A stretch of DNA of 64,000 nt, from NCBI GenBank assembly GCA_030323885.1, contig CM059188.1:112436763-112500762 (forward strand). The letters are read 5' to 3'. Each line of letters opens with the position of its first letter. The stretch's first letter is position 1. The notes under the pieces were generated by a model. That model was not told where the DNA came from. It saw nothing but the letters and a program-made list of their open reading frames with translations, and made no database searches. A program made the position numbers and the translations under genes. The stretch is from Branchipolynoe longqiensis (Eukaryota > Annelida > Polychaeta > Phyllodocida > Polynoidae). This document shows, in pieces, positions 42,969-54,631 of the stretch.

Positions 42969-43147
42969 GACAATATTTAACAGAATCTTCCTACCATACA
43001 TAGTACACTACACCTCCTGGTGGTTGATAGAGGAAACTGTGAAGTGGTTTCGTCTTCTACTAAGTGATGCATGAACATGTTAACTATGTATGGCACTGAC
43101 ACAAACTCAATACCAACACTCATCAAATACACATTCATACTGGCACC

Positions 43148-43565
43148 TAGATAAAAGATTCACCCCATACTTCCAGTACAGGGGTGAACGACAACGTAGT
43201 CTAAATACGGGCAAAAATAGCTTTAGTATGGAACAAGAAGTAGAATGCCTGGCACTAGTGTCAAATGGTTACTTATATCAGCACAGAGTTGGTGAAATGG
43301 GAGAGAATGCAAAAAGACAAGATGGCGGCCAGATTTCGCTTTTAAATTGCATTCAAGTATATGTTTTATTATATTTTCCAACTCAAAAGTAGCGGGTAAA
43401 TATGAAGACATATACAAAGAATAAATGTTGTTTCTTAGATTGTGAAATTAGGCTCTCGTAAAGACTCAGTTCATTAGCCCGATTTTTCAACCGTTTTTAT
43501 ATAAGGCTGGTCTTCACCACCGGCGGATAAGGCTGGTCTTCAGTACCGGGTGAATCTTTTATCTA
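43148..43565. mobile_element. FB-O copy 1, foldback element
   Basis: Ends TAGATAAAAGATTCACCC and GGGTGAATCTTTTATCTA with a perfect 9-bp target duplication ACTGGCACC (43139-43147, 43566-43574). The interior has CAAGATGGCGGCC, AATAAATGTTG and ATATAAGGCTGGTCTTCACC. The right end has a short duplication of GATAAGGCTGGTCTTCA. Confidence 0.92.
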
Positions 43566-43574
43566 ACTGGCACC

Positions 43575-43827
43575 GAGCCTTCATTCTGACAAGTAGGCGT
43601 TTTAGTGGCCTACATTCCTAGTTAGTTAGCACACAAGATGTCAGAGTATCACATCAGTACTATTATTACTCTGTAAAGTATGAAGCCCTAAATGGTAGTT
43701 AACGCGTTAAATGGTAGTTTTGCCGTTAACAATGAACGATAAGACTCTATTCTATTCTAGTGCTGGTATGGTACATGAGACAATCAGACAACGATTGTGA
43801 AGTTGTAGCGATGCATGCGACTAACCC
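43575..43827. other. Unassigned sequence
   Basis: Short inverted words (GCCGTTAAC, AACGCGTTAA) only. Confidence 0.4.
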
Positions 43828-43950
43828 TGGTGTGTGTGTGTATGTGTGTGTATGTGTGTGTGTATATGTGTGTGTGTATGTGTGTGTATGTGTGTGTATG
43901 TATGTGTGTATATATGTGTGTATATGTGTGTGTTTATGTGTGTGTATGTC
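43828..43950. repeat. (TG)n/(TATG)n microsatellite
   Basis: GTGTGTGTGTATGTGTGTGT repeats directly before a GGA tract. Confidence 0.95.
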
Positions 43951-44374
43951 GAGAGTGAGGAGAGGAGGGGGAGAGAGGCAGGCGGGAGGGGGAGAGAGCG
44001 GGCGGGAGGAGGAGAGAGGCGGGCGGGAGAGTAAACGAGAACGGAAGATAAATATACAGGGAGGAGGAGGAGGACGGAGGGGGAGGAGGGGGAGGTGGAG
44101 GAGGGCGGAGGGAGGAGGAGGAGAGGGGAGGAGGAGAGGAGAGGAGGAGAGGAGGAGAGGGGAGGAGGAGAGGAGGGAGAGGAGCGGGGGGAGGAGGAGG
44201 AGGAGGAGGAGGAGGAGGAGGAGGAGGAGGAGGAGGAGGAGGAGGAGGAGGGAAAGGGGATGAGGGGGGTGGGAGGAGGAAGAGGGGAGGTGGAGGGGGG
44301 ACGAGGAGGAGGAGGGGGTAGGGGGAGGAGGAGTAGTAGTAGGAGGGGGGGGGGAGAAGGAAGAGGAGAAGGAG
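43951..44374. repeat. Purine tract (GGA)n, left block
   Basis: G/A-only for long stretches, with pure GGA at 44190-44250. Opposite-strand Ser/Pro/Leu frames are repeat translations. Confidence 0.96.
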
Positions 44375-44676
44375 GTTTGTTTGTTTGTTGTTTTACGTCC
44401 TAGCAACATCTAAGGTCATGGCGACTTTATAGTGCTGCCACACTGCGAGACCAGGCCACCAGCACCATGACCTGATATCCCACTCAGTCACATTATCCTG
44501 ACACTGAGCCAACAAGTCCTTGCCCTATCCTAATAATGCAGAGTGCCCGACTAGGAAGCGATAAGCATAACTTTTTAAGTCATTGGGTTGACTCGACCAG
44601 GGTTCGAACCCACGATCCCATGGTCTACCAACACTGGAGTCGAACGCCCTAACTCATTCGGCCTTCCCGTCTGGTT
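44375..44676 (-). mobile_element. SINE-A inserted in the GGA tract, head 2, GTTT tail
   Basis: TTTGTTTGTTTGTTGTTTTA tail to CTTCCCGTCTGGTTG head. The purine string AGAAGGAAGAGGAGAAGGA is found on both sides, a 19-bp candidate target duplication. A core segment (TATCAGGACGGGTACC region) is deleted. Confidence 0.92.
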
Positions 44677-45245
44677 GAAGAGAAGGAAGAGGAGAAGGAA
44701 GAGGAATGGGTGGTGGTGGTGATGGTGGAGAGGTGGAGGAGAAGGTGGAGGAGGTGGAGGAGAAGGAGGAGGAGGTGGTGGGTGGTGGTGGTGGTGGTGG
44801 TGGTGGTGGTGGCGGTGGAGAAGGAAGAGAAGGAAGAGGAATGGGTAGTGGTGGTGGTGGTGTTGGTGGTGGAGGAAGAGAGGAGAAGGAAGAGGAGAAG
44901 GAAGAGGAAGAGGTGGTGGTGGTGGAGCAGGCTGAGGATGAGGATGAGAATGAGGAGGAGATAGAGAAGAGAGGGGAGGAGGAGGGGGAGGAGGAGGAGG
45001 GGGGGAGGAGAGGAGGAGGAGGAGGGGGAGGAGAGGAGGAGAGGAGGAGGAGGAGGGAGGAGAGGAGAGAGGAGGAGGAGGAGAGGAGGAGGGAGGAGGA
45101 GAGGAGGAGGAGGAGGAAGGAGGGAGAGGAAGGAGAGGAGGAGGAGGAGGAGGAGGAGGAGGAGGAGGAGGAAGGAGGAGGAGGAGGAGGAGGAGGAGGA
45201 GGAGGAGGAGGAGGAGGAGGAGGAGGAGGAGGAGGAGGAGAGCAG
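44677..45245. repeat. Purine tract (GGA)n/(GGT)n, right block
   Basis: GGTGGT and GGAGGA alternate, with a pure GGA run at about 45138-45240. It can form triplex DNA in principle. Confidence 0.96.
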
Positions 45246-45324
45246 GAGCATTGGGTCACTGATAACTTGGTTGTGTAGCCATATCTAACTGTACAATCTT
45301 CACTCACTCACTCACTCACTCACA

Positions 45325-45711
45325 CTCTAATATACAGCTATGTCCATTCGCCAAATACCAATGCATGGAGTTGAAAACTGACATGCATTGTGGCAGAAAA
45401 CACATTTTATCTTCGGCAGTATTTATGCCTTCAGAAGACAATTAAAAGACATTCTTCCAAATGTATGTATCTTATATTAAATAATTCTAAACTGTCAAAC
45501 TTTAAGAAATCATTTACAATTTAAATTACTTTCATTTAAGATTTAGAAAATGAATGAATTGAGCAGAGAAAACCCTACAGGGATTATAACACTTCCAACT
45601 AGACATAGCAGCACTTGGTAATAAAGTTAGATAGGGACAAGCTGGTTATTTCTGTTGGCACTGGCAGCAATATCGACCCAACCCGAATGGTGCTGGCCGG
45701 GCCCTAAGCTA
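45325..45711. other. Unassigned, after a (CACT)n at 45299-45324
   Basis: Nothing recognised. Confidence 0.45.
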
Positions 45712-46197
45712 ACTGCGCACTAACTGTCGCACCATCACAATTCACTAAACATCTTTGAACGCAACCACTTCCCGTACAGAACCGGACTCGAAATGGGACA
45801 TGTTTAAGAGGTATTTTCGGTGTATCTTTTTTTTTAAAGGAACCTAGTTCCATACAAAGATAATTGATTCAGGATTTAACTATTAAAGTATTAGCAATAC
45901 TCACTGCGCACAAACTGTTGTACCATCACAATTCGCTAAACCCCTTTGCACACAACCACTTCCCGTACAGAACCGGACTCGAAATGGGACATGCTTAAGG
46001 AGGTATTTTCGGTGTGTATCTTTTTTTTAAAGGAACCTAGTTCCATACAAAGATTATTGATTCAGGATTTAACTACTAAAGTATTAGCAATACTCACTGC
46101 GCACAAACTGTCGCACCATCACAATTCGCTAAACCCCTTTGCACACAACCACTTCCTGTGCTGAGCCGGACTGGAAATGGGACATGTTGAAGAGGTA

Positions 46198-46309
<112 letters not shown>

Positions 46310-46339
46310 TTCTTTTTAGTTTGTTTTTTTATATAAAGG

Positions 46340-46505
46340 AGTTTGTTTGTTGTTGTGTTATGTCCTAGCAACATCTAAGGTCATATCAGGACGGGTACCG
46401 ACTTGTGACAGTGCACACTGATGGTGACTTTATAGTGCTGCCCCACTGGAAGACCAGGCCACCAGCACCTTGACCTGATATCCCACTCAGTCACGTTATC
46501 CTGAC
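46340..46505 (-). mobile_element. SINE-A 3' half inside satellite unit 3
   Basis: GTTTGTTTGTTGTTGTGTTA tail to GTCACGTTATCCTGAC. Head lost. Confidence 0.88.
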
Positions 46506-46885
46506 TGCACACTGCACACTAACTGTCGCACAATCACAATTCACTAAACCCCTTTGCACACAACGCAACCACTTCCTGTACTGAGCTGGACTGGAGATGG
46601 GAGAGGTGGAGAAGGTGGAGAAGGTGGAGGAGGTGGAGGAGGTGGAGGAGGAGACAGGTATTTAAGGGTTCTTTGGGGGGTTTTAAGTTTCATGTTTAAG
46701 AGGTGTTTAAAAAATATATAAATTTAAGCAACCTAGTTCCATCCAAAGATAATTGATTAAAGATTTAACTATTAGCAATACCCACTGCGCACAAAACTGT
46801 CGCTCCATCACAATTCGCTAAACCCTTTTGCACACAACCACTTTCCGTACTGAGCAGGACTGGAAATGGGACATGTTCAAGAGGT

Positions 46886-46992
<107 letters not shown>

Positions 46993-47399
46993 GTGTATTT
47001 TCTTTTTATAGTGTCTTTTTTATTTCATGTTTAAGAGTTGTTTAAAAAATATATAAATTTAAGCAACCTAGTTCCATGCAAAGATTATTGATTCAAGATT
47101 TAACTATTAGCAATACCCACTGCGCACAAACTGTCGCTCCATCACAATTCACTAAACCCCTTTGTACACAACACAACCACTTCCCGTACTGAACTGGACT
47201 GGAGATGGGACATGCTTAGGGTGGGGTTTTTAAAGCTTCACGTTTAAGGGTTTTTTTCTTAAAGTTTTTTTATTTTTAAAGCAACCTAGTTCCATATAAA
47301 TATAATTGGTTCAAGCTTGAACTATTAACAATACCCACTGCGCACTAACCATGACACCATCACAATTCACTAAACTCCTTTGCACACAACCACTTGTGC

Positions 47400-47545
47400 G
47401 GGTGCTAATTTAGTTCAGTGATGACAGTTTAATGGAATTCAACTTTCAAGGCGTTTCAAGACTAACTACCCAAAATAGGTTAAATTCACAGCTTTGGAAT
47501 GGGGGAAATGAAGTTCAAGACTTTCCAGGCCCCGTACGGACGTGT
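47400..47545. mobile_element. REP-D copy 3, partial
   Basis: CAAAATAGGTTAAATTCACA, then CAAGACTTTCCAGGCCCCGT and ACGGACG. Confidence 0.6.
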
Positions 47546-47715
47546 GCGTGCTTTATCTACAGTCAGTATATTTAGTAAAAAAGAGGCCGCAATGTTGCAT
47601 GACATGCACCCGCCCCCCCCCCCCCCCTCCCACAGTGTCGCCAAGGCGCTGTGAGCATTGTGGTAAATATAACTTGCCAACAAGGTGCACATAACACACC
47701 CAACACAGGTGGCAT

Positions 47716-48009
47716 GAGCCACCGGTAACATGTAGGTGGTGTGCTCCTGGCGACCCCCTGTCTACACAACAACTTAGCAACATATATACAGTAAAACCTC
47801 TCTAAATCGACCGACCATGGGACTGACCGTAAATGGTCCATTTAGGGAGGTGTTTGGTTTAGGGAGCTTTTTTTTAAAATCGTTACAATGGTATTGCATG
47901 GGCGACCGTTTGGGACCCAAATAAAAGCGATCGATAATTTTTGTTATTACTAAAGTGTATTTCATTCATCGAATAATATCTCTTGTCAGCGCCAGAGCAC
48001 TGGTCTTCC
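47716..48009. repeat. Left copy of a 293-bp direct duplication around FB-O
   Basis: GAGCCACCGGTAACATGTAG to GCACTGGTCTTCC, ending exactly where FB-O copy 2 starts. It includes a MITE-2 left part from 47788. Confidence 0.9.
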
Positions 48010-48396
48010 TAGATAAAAGATTCACCCGGTACTTGTAGTACACGGGTGAAGACCAGCCTTATATAAAAAGGGTAGAAAAATCGGCCTAATGAATTGAGTC
48101 TTTATGAGAGCCTAATTTCACAATCTAAGAAGCAACATTTATTCTTTGTATATGTCTTCATGTTTGCCCGCTACTTTTGAGTTGGAAAATATAATAAAAC
48201 ATACTTTAATGCAATTTAAAAGTGAAATCGACGGCATTCTCTGGCCGCCATCTTGTCTTTTTGCATTCTCTCCCATTTCACCAACTCTGTTCCATGCATT
48301 CTACTTCTTGTTCCATACTAACGCTATTTTCGCCCATATTTATATAAGGCTGGTCTTCACCCGTGTACTACAAGTACCGGGTGAATCTTTTATCTA
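48010..48396. mobile_element. FB-O copy 2, reversed relative to copy 1
   Basis: TAGATAAAAGATTCACCCGG to CGGGTGAATCTTTTATCTA; inverted ends of about 60 bp with ATATAA at the inner side. The interior is the reverse of copy 1, including the GGCCGCCATCTTG motif. Direct 293-bp repeats abut both ends. Confidence 0.93.
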
Positions 48397-48689
48397 GAGT
48401 TACCGGTAACATGTAGGTGGTGTGCTCCTGGGGACCCCCCATGTCTACACAACAACCTAGCAACATATATACAGTAAAACCTCTCTAAATCGACCGACCA
48501 TGGGACCAACCGTAAATGGTCCATTTAGGGAGGTGGTTGGTTTAGGGAAGCTTTTTTTAAATCATTACAATGGTATTGCAGGGGCGACCGTTTGGGACCC
48601 AAATAAAGCGATCGATTTTTTTGTTATTACTAAAGTGTATTTTATTCATCGAATAATATCTCTTGTCAGCGCCAGAGCACTGGTCTTCC
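48397..48689. repeat. Right copy of the 293-bp duplication
   Basis: GAGTTACCGGTAACATGTAG to GCACTGGTCTTCC, starting exactly at the FB-O end. It differs from the left copy by scattered changes (for example GACCAACC against GACTGACC). Confidence 0.9.
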
Positions 48690-48801
48690 GGCCGTACAGT
48701 ACAATTCCTTAATACATAAATGAAACTACTATCAGTTGTAATAGTAACTGCAGGGGAGTGGTTGATCTGGGGAGGTGGTTGGTTAGAGAGGTTTTACTGT
48801 A
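48470..48801. mobile_element. MITE-2 with an internal insertion
   Basis: TACAGTAAAACCTCTCTAAA to AGAGAGGTTTTACTGTA. About 130 bp of extra sequence (TTTTTTTGTTATTACTAAAG onward) interrupts it after GCGATCGA. Confidence 0.85.
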
Positions 48802-49225
48802 TGTGTGTATATGTATGTATACATGTATGTGTGTATGTATGTGTGTATGTATGTGTGTATGTATGTGTGTATGTATATGTATGTATGTGTGTATATGTAT
48901 GTATGTGCATGTGTATGTGTGTATGTATGTATGTGTGTGTATATGTGTATGTATGCATGCATGTATGTGTGTATGTATGTGTGTATGTATGTGTGTATGT
49001 GTATGTATGTGTGTATGTATGTGTGTATGTATGTGTGTATGTATGTGTGTATGTATGTGTGTGTATGTGTGTATGTATGTATGTGTGTATGTATATATGT
49101 ATGTATGTGTATGTATGTGTATGTATGTGTATGTATGTATGTATGTATGTATGTATGTATGTATGTATGTATGTATGTATGTATGTATGTATACATGTAT
49201 GTATGTATGTATGTATGTATGTATC
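48800..49225. repeat. (TATG)n/(TG)n microsatellite, about 425 bp
   Basis: TATGTGTGTATGTATG patterns, pure TATG from about 49130. Confidence 0.97.
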
Positions 49226-49609
49226 AGGTGCACTGGTTTATCGGGCGTGGCACCTGGGCAATGTTTCACTAGCCGTCCACTCACATGTCCAGACTGATTT
49301 ATTAAATAAGTGCTTTTTTAAATAATGCTTCACTTGGGCCATTCTCGAGAGGAATTTATTATGCAACGCACGGGGAGCCACCCCCAGCGTGCCAAGGGGA
49401 GGTGACCCGGGGCAACCTGGTGCTCCCAGAGCCAACAGTGCCTGTCACTGAGGGAGCAGATGCACATATATGACAAGTACTTCTACATGTATGTAATTGT
49501 AAAGCTCATGCGACGAATTCCCTTTGTGGTGTACATGTTGTGTGAAAAACAGTTTTATATATCCACACTCTGCCTTCATATTTGGCAATTTTATGCTGTA
49601 AGGTATTCA
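49226..49609. other. Unassigned sequence
   Basis: A GC-rich block with CCAAGGGGAGGTGACCCGGG at 49398; otherwise nothing recognised. Confidence 0.45.
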
Positions 49610-49955
49610 AGATAAATGCAAAATGACTGACGCGTACTGTGTGGAAATGGTGCTAGGTAAAATGACTGGTGTGTACAAGGAGAAATATGTGTCGAAATGC
49701 TGCTAAGTAAAATGACCGGCACATACAAAGACAACTCTCTGAAGGAAATGCTGCTATGTAAAATAACCGACACGTAAAAAGAAAATTCCGTGAGGAAATG
49801 CTAAGTAAAATGACTGGCATGTACAAAGAAAATGCTGTGTGGAAATGTTGCTACGTAAAATGACTGGCGCATACAAATGGCACTCTGTGTGTAAATGTTG
49901 CTAAGTAAAATTACCGCCATGTACAAAGAAAACACTGTGTGGAAATGCTGTTATC
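49610..49955. repeat. Minisatellite, about 58-bp unit, six copies
   Basis: Unit GGAAATGCTGCTAAGTAAAA then TGACTGGCACGTACAAAGAA, with changes in the middle of the unit. Confidence 0.88.
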
Positions 49956-50102
49956 TTCATTAACCCCCAGGCTCTGCAGAATTAATACAGAGGAAAACAT
50001 GCATTAAACCGAAGCATATCATAGAATAGGGAATAACTCTTACGTAGTCATGATATTTACTGAAAAATGTTGTCTATGTCAGTAATACTGTTAGTATTTA
50101 AG

Positions 50103-50476
50103 CCGCACCCCAACCTCCAGCAGGCATGTGATTGGGTGCAGGGAAAAAACCCTGATTTTTTAAAGGTTATCGTGGGGACACACAGCATCCCACTGAGTTG
50201 CGAGAGGGATGCAAATAGTGTATTTCAGAGGTGTTTCGGCGACCAGAAAAAAAACCGGAATTTAAAAGAAAGTGGAATCCTGGTTTTGGCGGCCAGAAAA
50301 AAAACCCTGAATTCCGGCTAAAACCGGAGAAATCACATGCCTGCTCCAGTAACCCATAGTAGAAAGGAGCATATCAAAAGGAAGGTTACAGGAGCAATAT
50401 TAGCATGGCAGAACAATAATAAGACAGGGGAATTACATACATGAATAATATTTGCATAAATACTTTATACCTCACA
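50103..50476 (+). repeat. REP-L, copy interrupted by MITE-7
   Basis: CCGCACCCCAACCTCCAG to 50120 and CTCCAGTAACCC onward from 50344, to CTTTATACCTCACA. The paralogue at 22767-22905 lacks the MITE-7. Confidence 0.85.
50121..50343. mobile_element. MITE-7 copy 2
   Basis: 223 bp, ends CAGGCATGTGATT and AATCACATGCCTG, 6-bp duplication CTCCAG (50115-50120, 50344-50349). Confidence 0.94.
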
Positions 50477-50513
50477 TTATCAGTACTAGTAATAATGGCA
50501 AATCTACCATCTG

Positions 50514-50744
50514 TCACTGCCCACTATTTTAAACCGCCTTATCACAGATTGGAAATCCTAATCTCCCACTCCCCCACTAGGGCCGTTCTCGAGTCGATAA
50601 AATGGTGTATTTCTAAATAAGTAAATAACCTGCACGCAATAGACATTATAAATTTAAAGTAATTAAAACAACAAAAACTGCAGCTACGACAAATAGGATA
50701 GCGCATTAGATGAAACTCGATTCACCTATAAAGTGTGAGTGGGT
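50514..50744. repeat. Left copy of a recent 231-bp tandem duplication
   Basis: CACTGCCCACTATTTTAAAC to AAGTGTGAGTGG. By eye it differs from 50745-50975 by one substitution (AATTAAAACA against AGTTAAAACA) and a 2-bp indel. Confidence 0.95.
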
Positions 50745-50975
50745 TCACTGCCCACTATTTTAAACCGCCTTATCACAGATTGGAAATCCTAATCTCCCAC
50801 TCCCCCACTAGGGCCGTTCTCGAGTCGATAAAATGGTGTATTTCTAAATAAGTAAATAACCTGCACGCAATAGACATTATAAATTTAAAGTAGTTAAAAC
50901 AACAAAAACTGCAGCTACGACAAATAGGATAGCGCATTAGATGAAACTCGATTCACCTATAAAGTGTGTGAGTGG
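50745..50975. repeat. Right copy of the 231-bp tandem duplication
   Basis: See 50514-50744. Contains CTCCCACTCCCCCACTAGG and GATAAAATGGTGTATTTC. Confidence 0.95.
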
Positions 50976-51696
50976 TACTGCCAGATTATGTGATGCATAA
51001 CAAATTATGCAAGTATAGAGATATGTAAGGGAATAATAATAATTATTATTATTATACTCCGTAAGACCAACACTGTACCGGTGACTCCACAACTCGGCAT
51101 TCTCGCCTCCACTGAATGTAGACCAGTGTTAGTCGCACAGGAGGATTTTTTTTTTTTTAGGGGCAAGGGGGCTATAATCCCTTGCCAGATATATATCAGG
51201 ATTCAAAATAAGCGCTTGCCCACTTATCCGAGCCACGTGAGAGTAGGCACGCACAAGCAGAATATGGCTTGAGCTTTCCCGTCGGTCAAGTGAAAATTTA
51301 CATTATTTATGACGTTTGTTTTGTTATTTTGTTTCATTTGTGTAGTTTTATTCCCATAACCATGGAGGTTAGCTGAGATAATAAAAGTACTGTGGACAAG
51401 TGAAAATTCAGACGGACAAGTGAAAATCACACCAGACTTGTCGTATGGACAAGTGAATAAGTTTGCTTACTTCTATTACCGTGTGTAGAGTATCATAAAG
51501 CTGTCAGCCGAGACGTCAGGGCGTGTCGGGCATAAGAATTCAGCAGTCAATAAATGACGAAGCCATACAGGTAAACATATCCTATACATTACCACAGATT
51601 CAAAGTTACGCGTCAGGCCTGGCCATATATAATATATTGAGTCATATACTGCGGCCTAATGGAGGTGGCCCACCTACATAATCTAGCCATTATTTG
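50976..51696. other. Unassigned, with (AAT)n and GGACAAGTGAAAAT words
   Basis: (AAT)n with its inverse at 51030-51056. GGACAAGTGAAAAT-type words occur four times at 51285-51455, partly inverted (GACTTGTC), perhaps a small foldback. Confidence 0.5.
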
Positions 51697-51820
51697 AAGC
51701 TGCATTTCCAGATCAAAGTATCAAATGTTCGAATCCAAAAATATTACAATCATTTGATCCTAGATATCCAACTTGGTGTGCGCACTCATATAAGCATTTG
51801 TTGTCAGTTTAATAGAACAT
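51697..51820 (+). mobile_element. MITE-1 fragment
   Basis: AAGCTGCATTTCC through GATCCTAGATATCCAACTTG to AGTTTAATAGAACATG, where a SINE-A begins. Confidence 0.75.
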
Positions 51821-51821
51821 G

Positions 51822-52084
51822 TTGGTTGGTTGGTTGTTGGAGCTTTACGTCTTGGTAACATCTAACTTCTCAGGTCATATCAGGACCTGATATCCCACTC
51901 AGTCACATTATCCTGATACTGAGCCAACCAGTCCTTGCCCTAATCCTAATAATGCCACACACCTGGTTAGGAAGCGGCAAGTATATATTTTAACTCGACC
52001 AGGGTTCGAACCCATGGATTTGAATCCCAAGATCTACCAAAATGGGAGACGGACACTCAACTCATTTGGCCATCCCGTCTGGTC
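51822..52084 (-). mobile_element. SINE-A, head 2, GGTT tail, internal deletion
   Basis: GGTTGGTTGGTTGTTGGAG, GGTCATATCAGGACCTGATA (the middle of the core is missing), head CATCCCGTCTGGTCG. The deletion starts at CAGGAC, the same point where micro-SINEs end. Confidence 0.9.
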
Positions 52085-52462
52085 GTAGGTAGGGTATGAC
52101 TCCATGATGCTATCAGATTAAATACAAGCCGAATTAATCAAACAAAAACATTAATTCTATATCGCTGTGCAACTCGACCCACTGAATGCTGTGGAGAATA
52201 AAGTCAAGAAATACAACAGCTAAAAGAAATGCTGATTGAAAATGCTACCCCTCCCCCTCAACCCCCATGAGAGCTGGTCTCTATTTTGGCATGGTCCTCA
52301 TGGTTGCCATCGGAACAGTGAGTGAGTGAGTGAGTGCTGAAGTGTAACAGGACAGGCATTCCTTATGCATTAAACGGGATGCAGGGAAGCGGATCTAACT
52401 GCAAGACGCCAAAAGAAATCCACGTCTTTAATAATAGGTGCCAGCAGCGCCCATTAAGTCCA
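52085..52462. other. Unassigned, with (GAGT)n at 52318-52336
   Basis: Nothing else recognised. Confidence 0.45.
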
Positions 52463-52760
52463 GGAATGGTGCTTTTTTCATCAATATTCACATGCTTGTA
52501 ACTATTTAGCTATGCATTTGATTTTGATGAGATTGCATATCCTAGAAGATCAACATTCGTTCTATCCGATGGTGTTGTTTGATTGAATATAGACTAAGTT
52601 TGTACTTAAGTAAAATCCATTTGTATAAGTAGTGTATTTAGGTACTATTCCTTCATTACTGGTGTCAATGAAAACAACTCTGAAAACAGGGTATCTTTAA
52701 TGGGCTCGCGCTTCCTTGCACTACATCGTAGAAAGTCATGGATGGTACCAGAAGATGCGC
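52463..52760. repeat. REP-N copy 2
   Basis: GGAATGGTGCTTTTTTCATC to GAAGATGCGC, paralogous with 35734-36030. Confidence 0.75.
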
Positions 52761-52959
52761 AGTGACCTCAGCTTTCTATCCATATATGGTTTGCCCTAGG
52801 TCAAAAAGGTCAATCAGGTCAAATTCTGCAATTTAAAATATTTTCAAAGTTTAAAACCCATCTACTGAATTAAAAAGTATTTAAAACCTAATAAGATTTG
52901 GTATGGATAGATAGGCAATTTGATTCCCTTTCCAATGATACCAATCTTACTATAGTGCT

Positions 52960-53990
52960 AGTTAGTGCAAGGAGGCACAGACAGAATATTGACACCAACT
53001 TGTTTGGACATTTGCTGACCACACTAGTTTCACAATGGTAACACCCATGTAGAAACATGTATATGACAATGATGTCTATTGCGATATATTACGGAATATA
53101 TAATCTAATATTGGGCCAAATTTGGGGAAGATCCAACCGTTGCTCTCGGCACAGTGAATATCTAAAGATTTATTTAAATCATTATTTTGGGTTTCAGACA
53201 CTTTTAATTTGTATTTGCAATCAAGATGCGGCTTTTGATATTTTTCACTAAATTATTGTTATAGCTAATATCCATTAGTTCCATATGCTCTGTGTGCAAA
53301 ATTTAAAGAAGATCCATCTACTGGATGAGCCACAGTGAGCTTGCTGAACAAATTAAAAAAAATTGTTTTGTACACTTTTCTTTTGTATGTGCAATCAAAA
53401 TGCACTTTTTGTATTTTTAGACAGAATATTAATAGGATAATGTGTATTACCTCCGGGTCGTGTGCATTGTCAATTTATAGGAAGTTTAACCAATTGGTTA
53501 AGGTACAATGAGCATTTACAAATTCATCAGATTGATATATTTCGTTTTCCGACAATTTGTCTTTATATGTTCAATCAAAATTCAATACTTTCCATATTTT
53601 GGGATATAATATTGATATCAATCATATCTATTAGTCTCAGTGATTAGTTATTGTAATACTATGCCAAATGTGAGGAAGTTTCAAAAGGTTGTTTTGCTGC
53701 AATGAGCTTTCAAAGATTGAAATGTTGAACAAAATTCACTTATAGATGCTGTTTACATGCAAACAATTACACTTTATGACATTTTAGGATGCAAATATCT
53801 TTTGATTCTCTGCAGCTAGAGCTCTGAAAAAAAAGGCTATTACACTGTTATGAATATGTGAACTATTTATCATTTATTCAGTCTTGTTGCAGTTTTCAAA
53901 GAAAATACCATGCTTGGAAAATGACTATTTAGCCAAATCAGAATGCTTTTTTTGTTACGAATTGCACTTTTTGACATTGTCTTCTCAAAA
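52960..53990. repeat. Old degenerate tandem repeat, about 180-190-bp period
   Basis: A motif like TTTGTATGTGCAATCAAAAT then GCACTTTTTGTATTTT recurs near 53206, 53389, 53562, 53755 and 53950, each followed by an ATATTAATA-like block and preceded by GAAGATCC and CAGTGAG words. Similarity is low, so the array is ancient. Confidence 0.55.
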
Positions 53991-54295
53991 TCCTGGTTGA
54001 CTAATTGATTTCGTAATTGACAATTTAAATTCCTTTATATATGTAGAATGGAAATTGGTTAGCAGAACTCCCCTCACATCATTTGACTTGTTATTAAATT
54101 TGGTCAAAGTTCCACTTTTAAATCAAAATTAATACATTTTATATATTTAATCTTAAAGAATTATTATCTCAAGAACAATAACATTTATAACCTAACTGTT
54201 TTTGGATTTAGGCTTGTAATTTCAACGTCTACAGGATGGAATAAAAATATTGCACCCTATGCATATTTTTTAATTTCGCTGCCGGTACCTATTAA
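53991..54295. other. AT-rich unassigned sequence
   Basis: Nothing recognised. Confidence 0.45.
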
Positions 54296-54621
54296 TAAGG
54301 TTATTTTATGTCCTGGCAACCCCTAAGGTCATACATATCATGACGGGTACCGACTTGTGCCAGTGCGCATTCATGGGGACTTTATAGTGCTACCCGACTT
54401 GGAAATCAGGCCGCCGACATCATGACCCAATATCCCACTCAGTCACATTATCCTGACACTGAGCTAACCAGTCCTTGCCCTATCCTATTAATGACGGGTG
54501 CCAGGCTCGGAAGTGACAAGTATAAATTTTATAAGTCATTGGTTTGACTCTACCGGGTACCGAACTCCCGAACTTCTGCATGCGAGGCCCGCACTGTACC
54601 GATTGGGCCACTGCGCAAGGC
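54296..54621 (-). mobile_element. SINE-A, head 1
   Basis: GGTTATTTTATGTCCTGGC to GATTGGGCCACTGCGCAAGG. Confidence 0.9.
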
Positions 54622-54631
54622 ATATATATTT

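Noticed and set aside
43951..45278. Open frames of about 200 codons rich in Glu/Gly/Arg or Ser/Pro/Leu
   Set aside because: Pure products of GGA/GGT repeats; open in most frames at once, and one is interrupted by a SINE.
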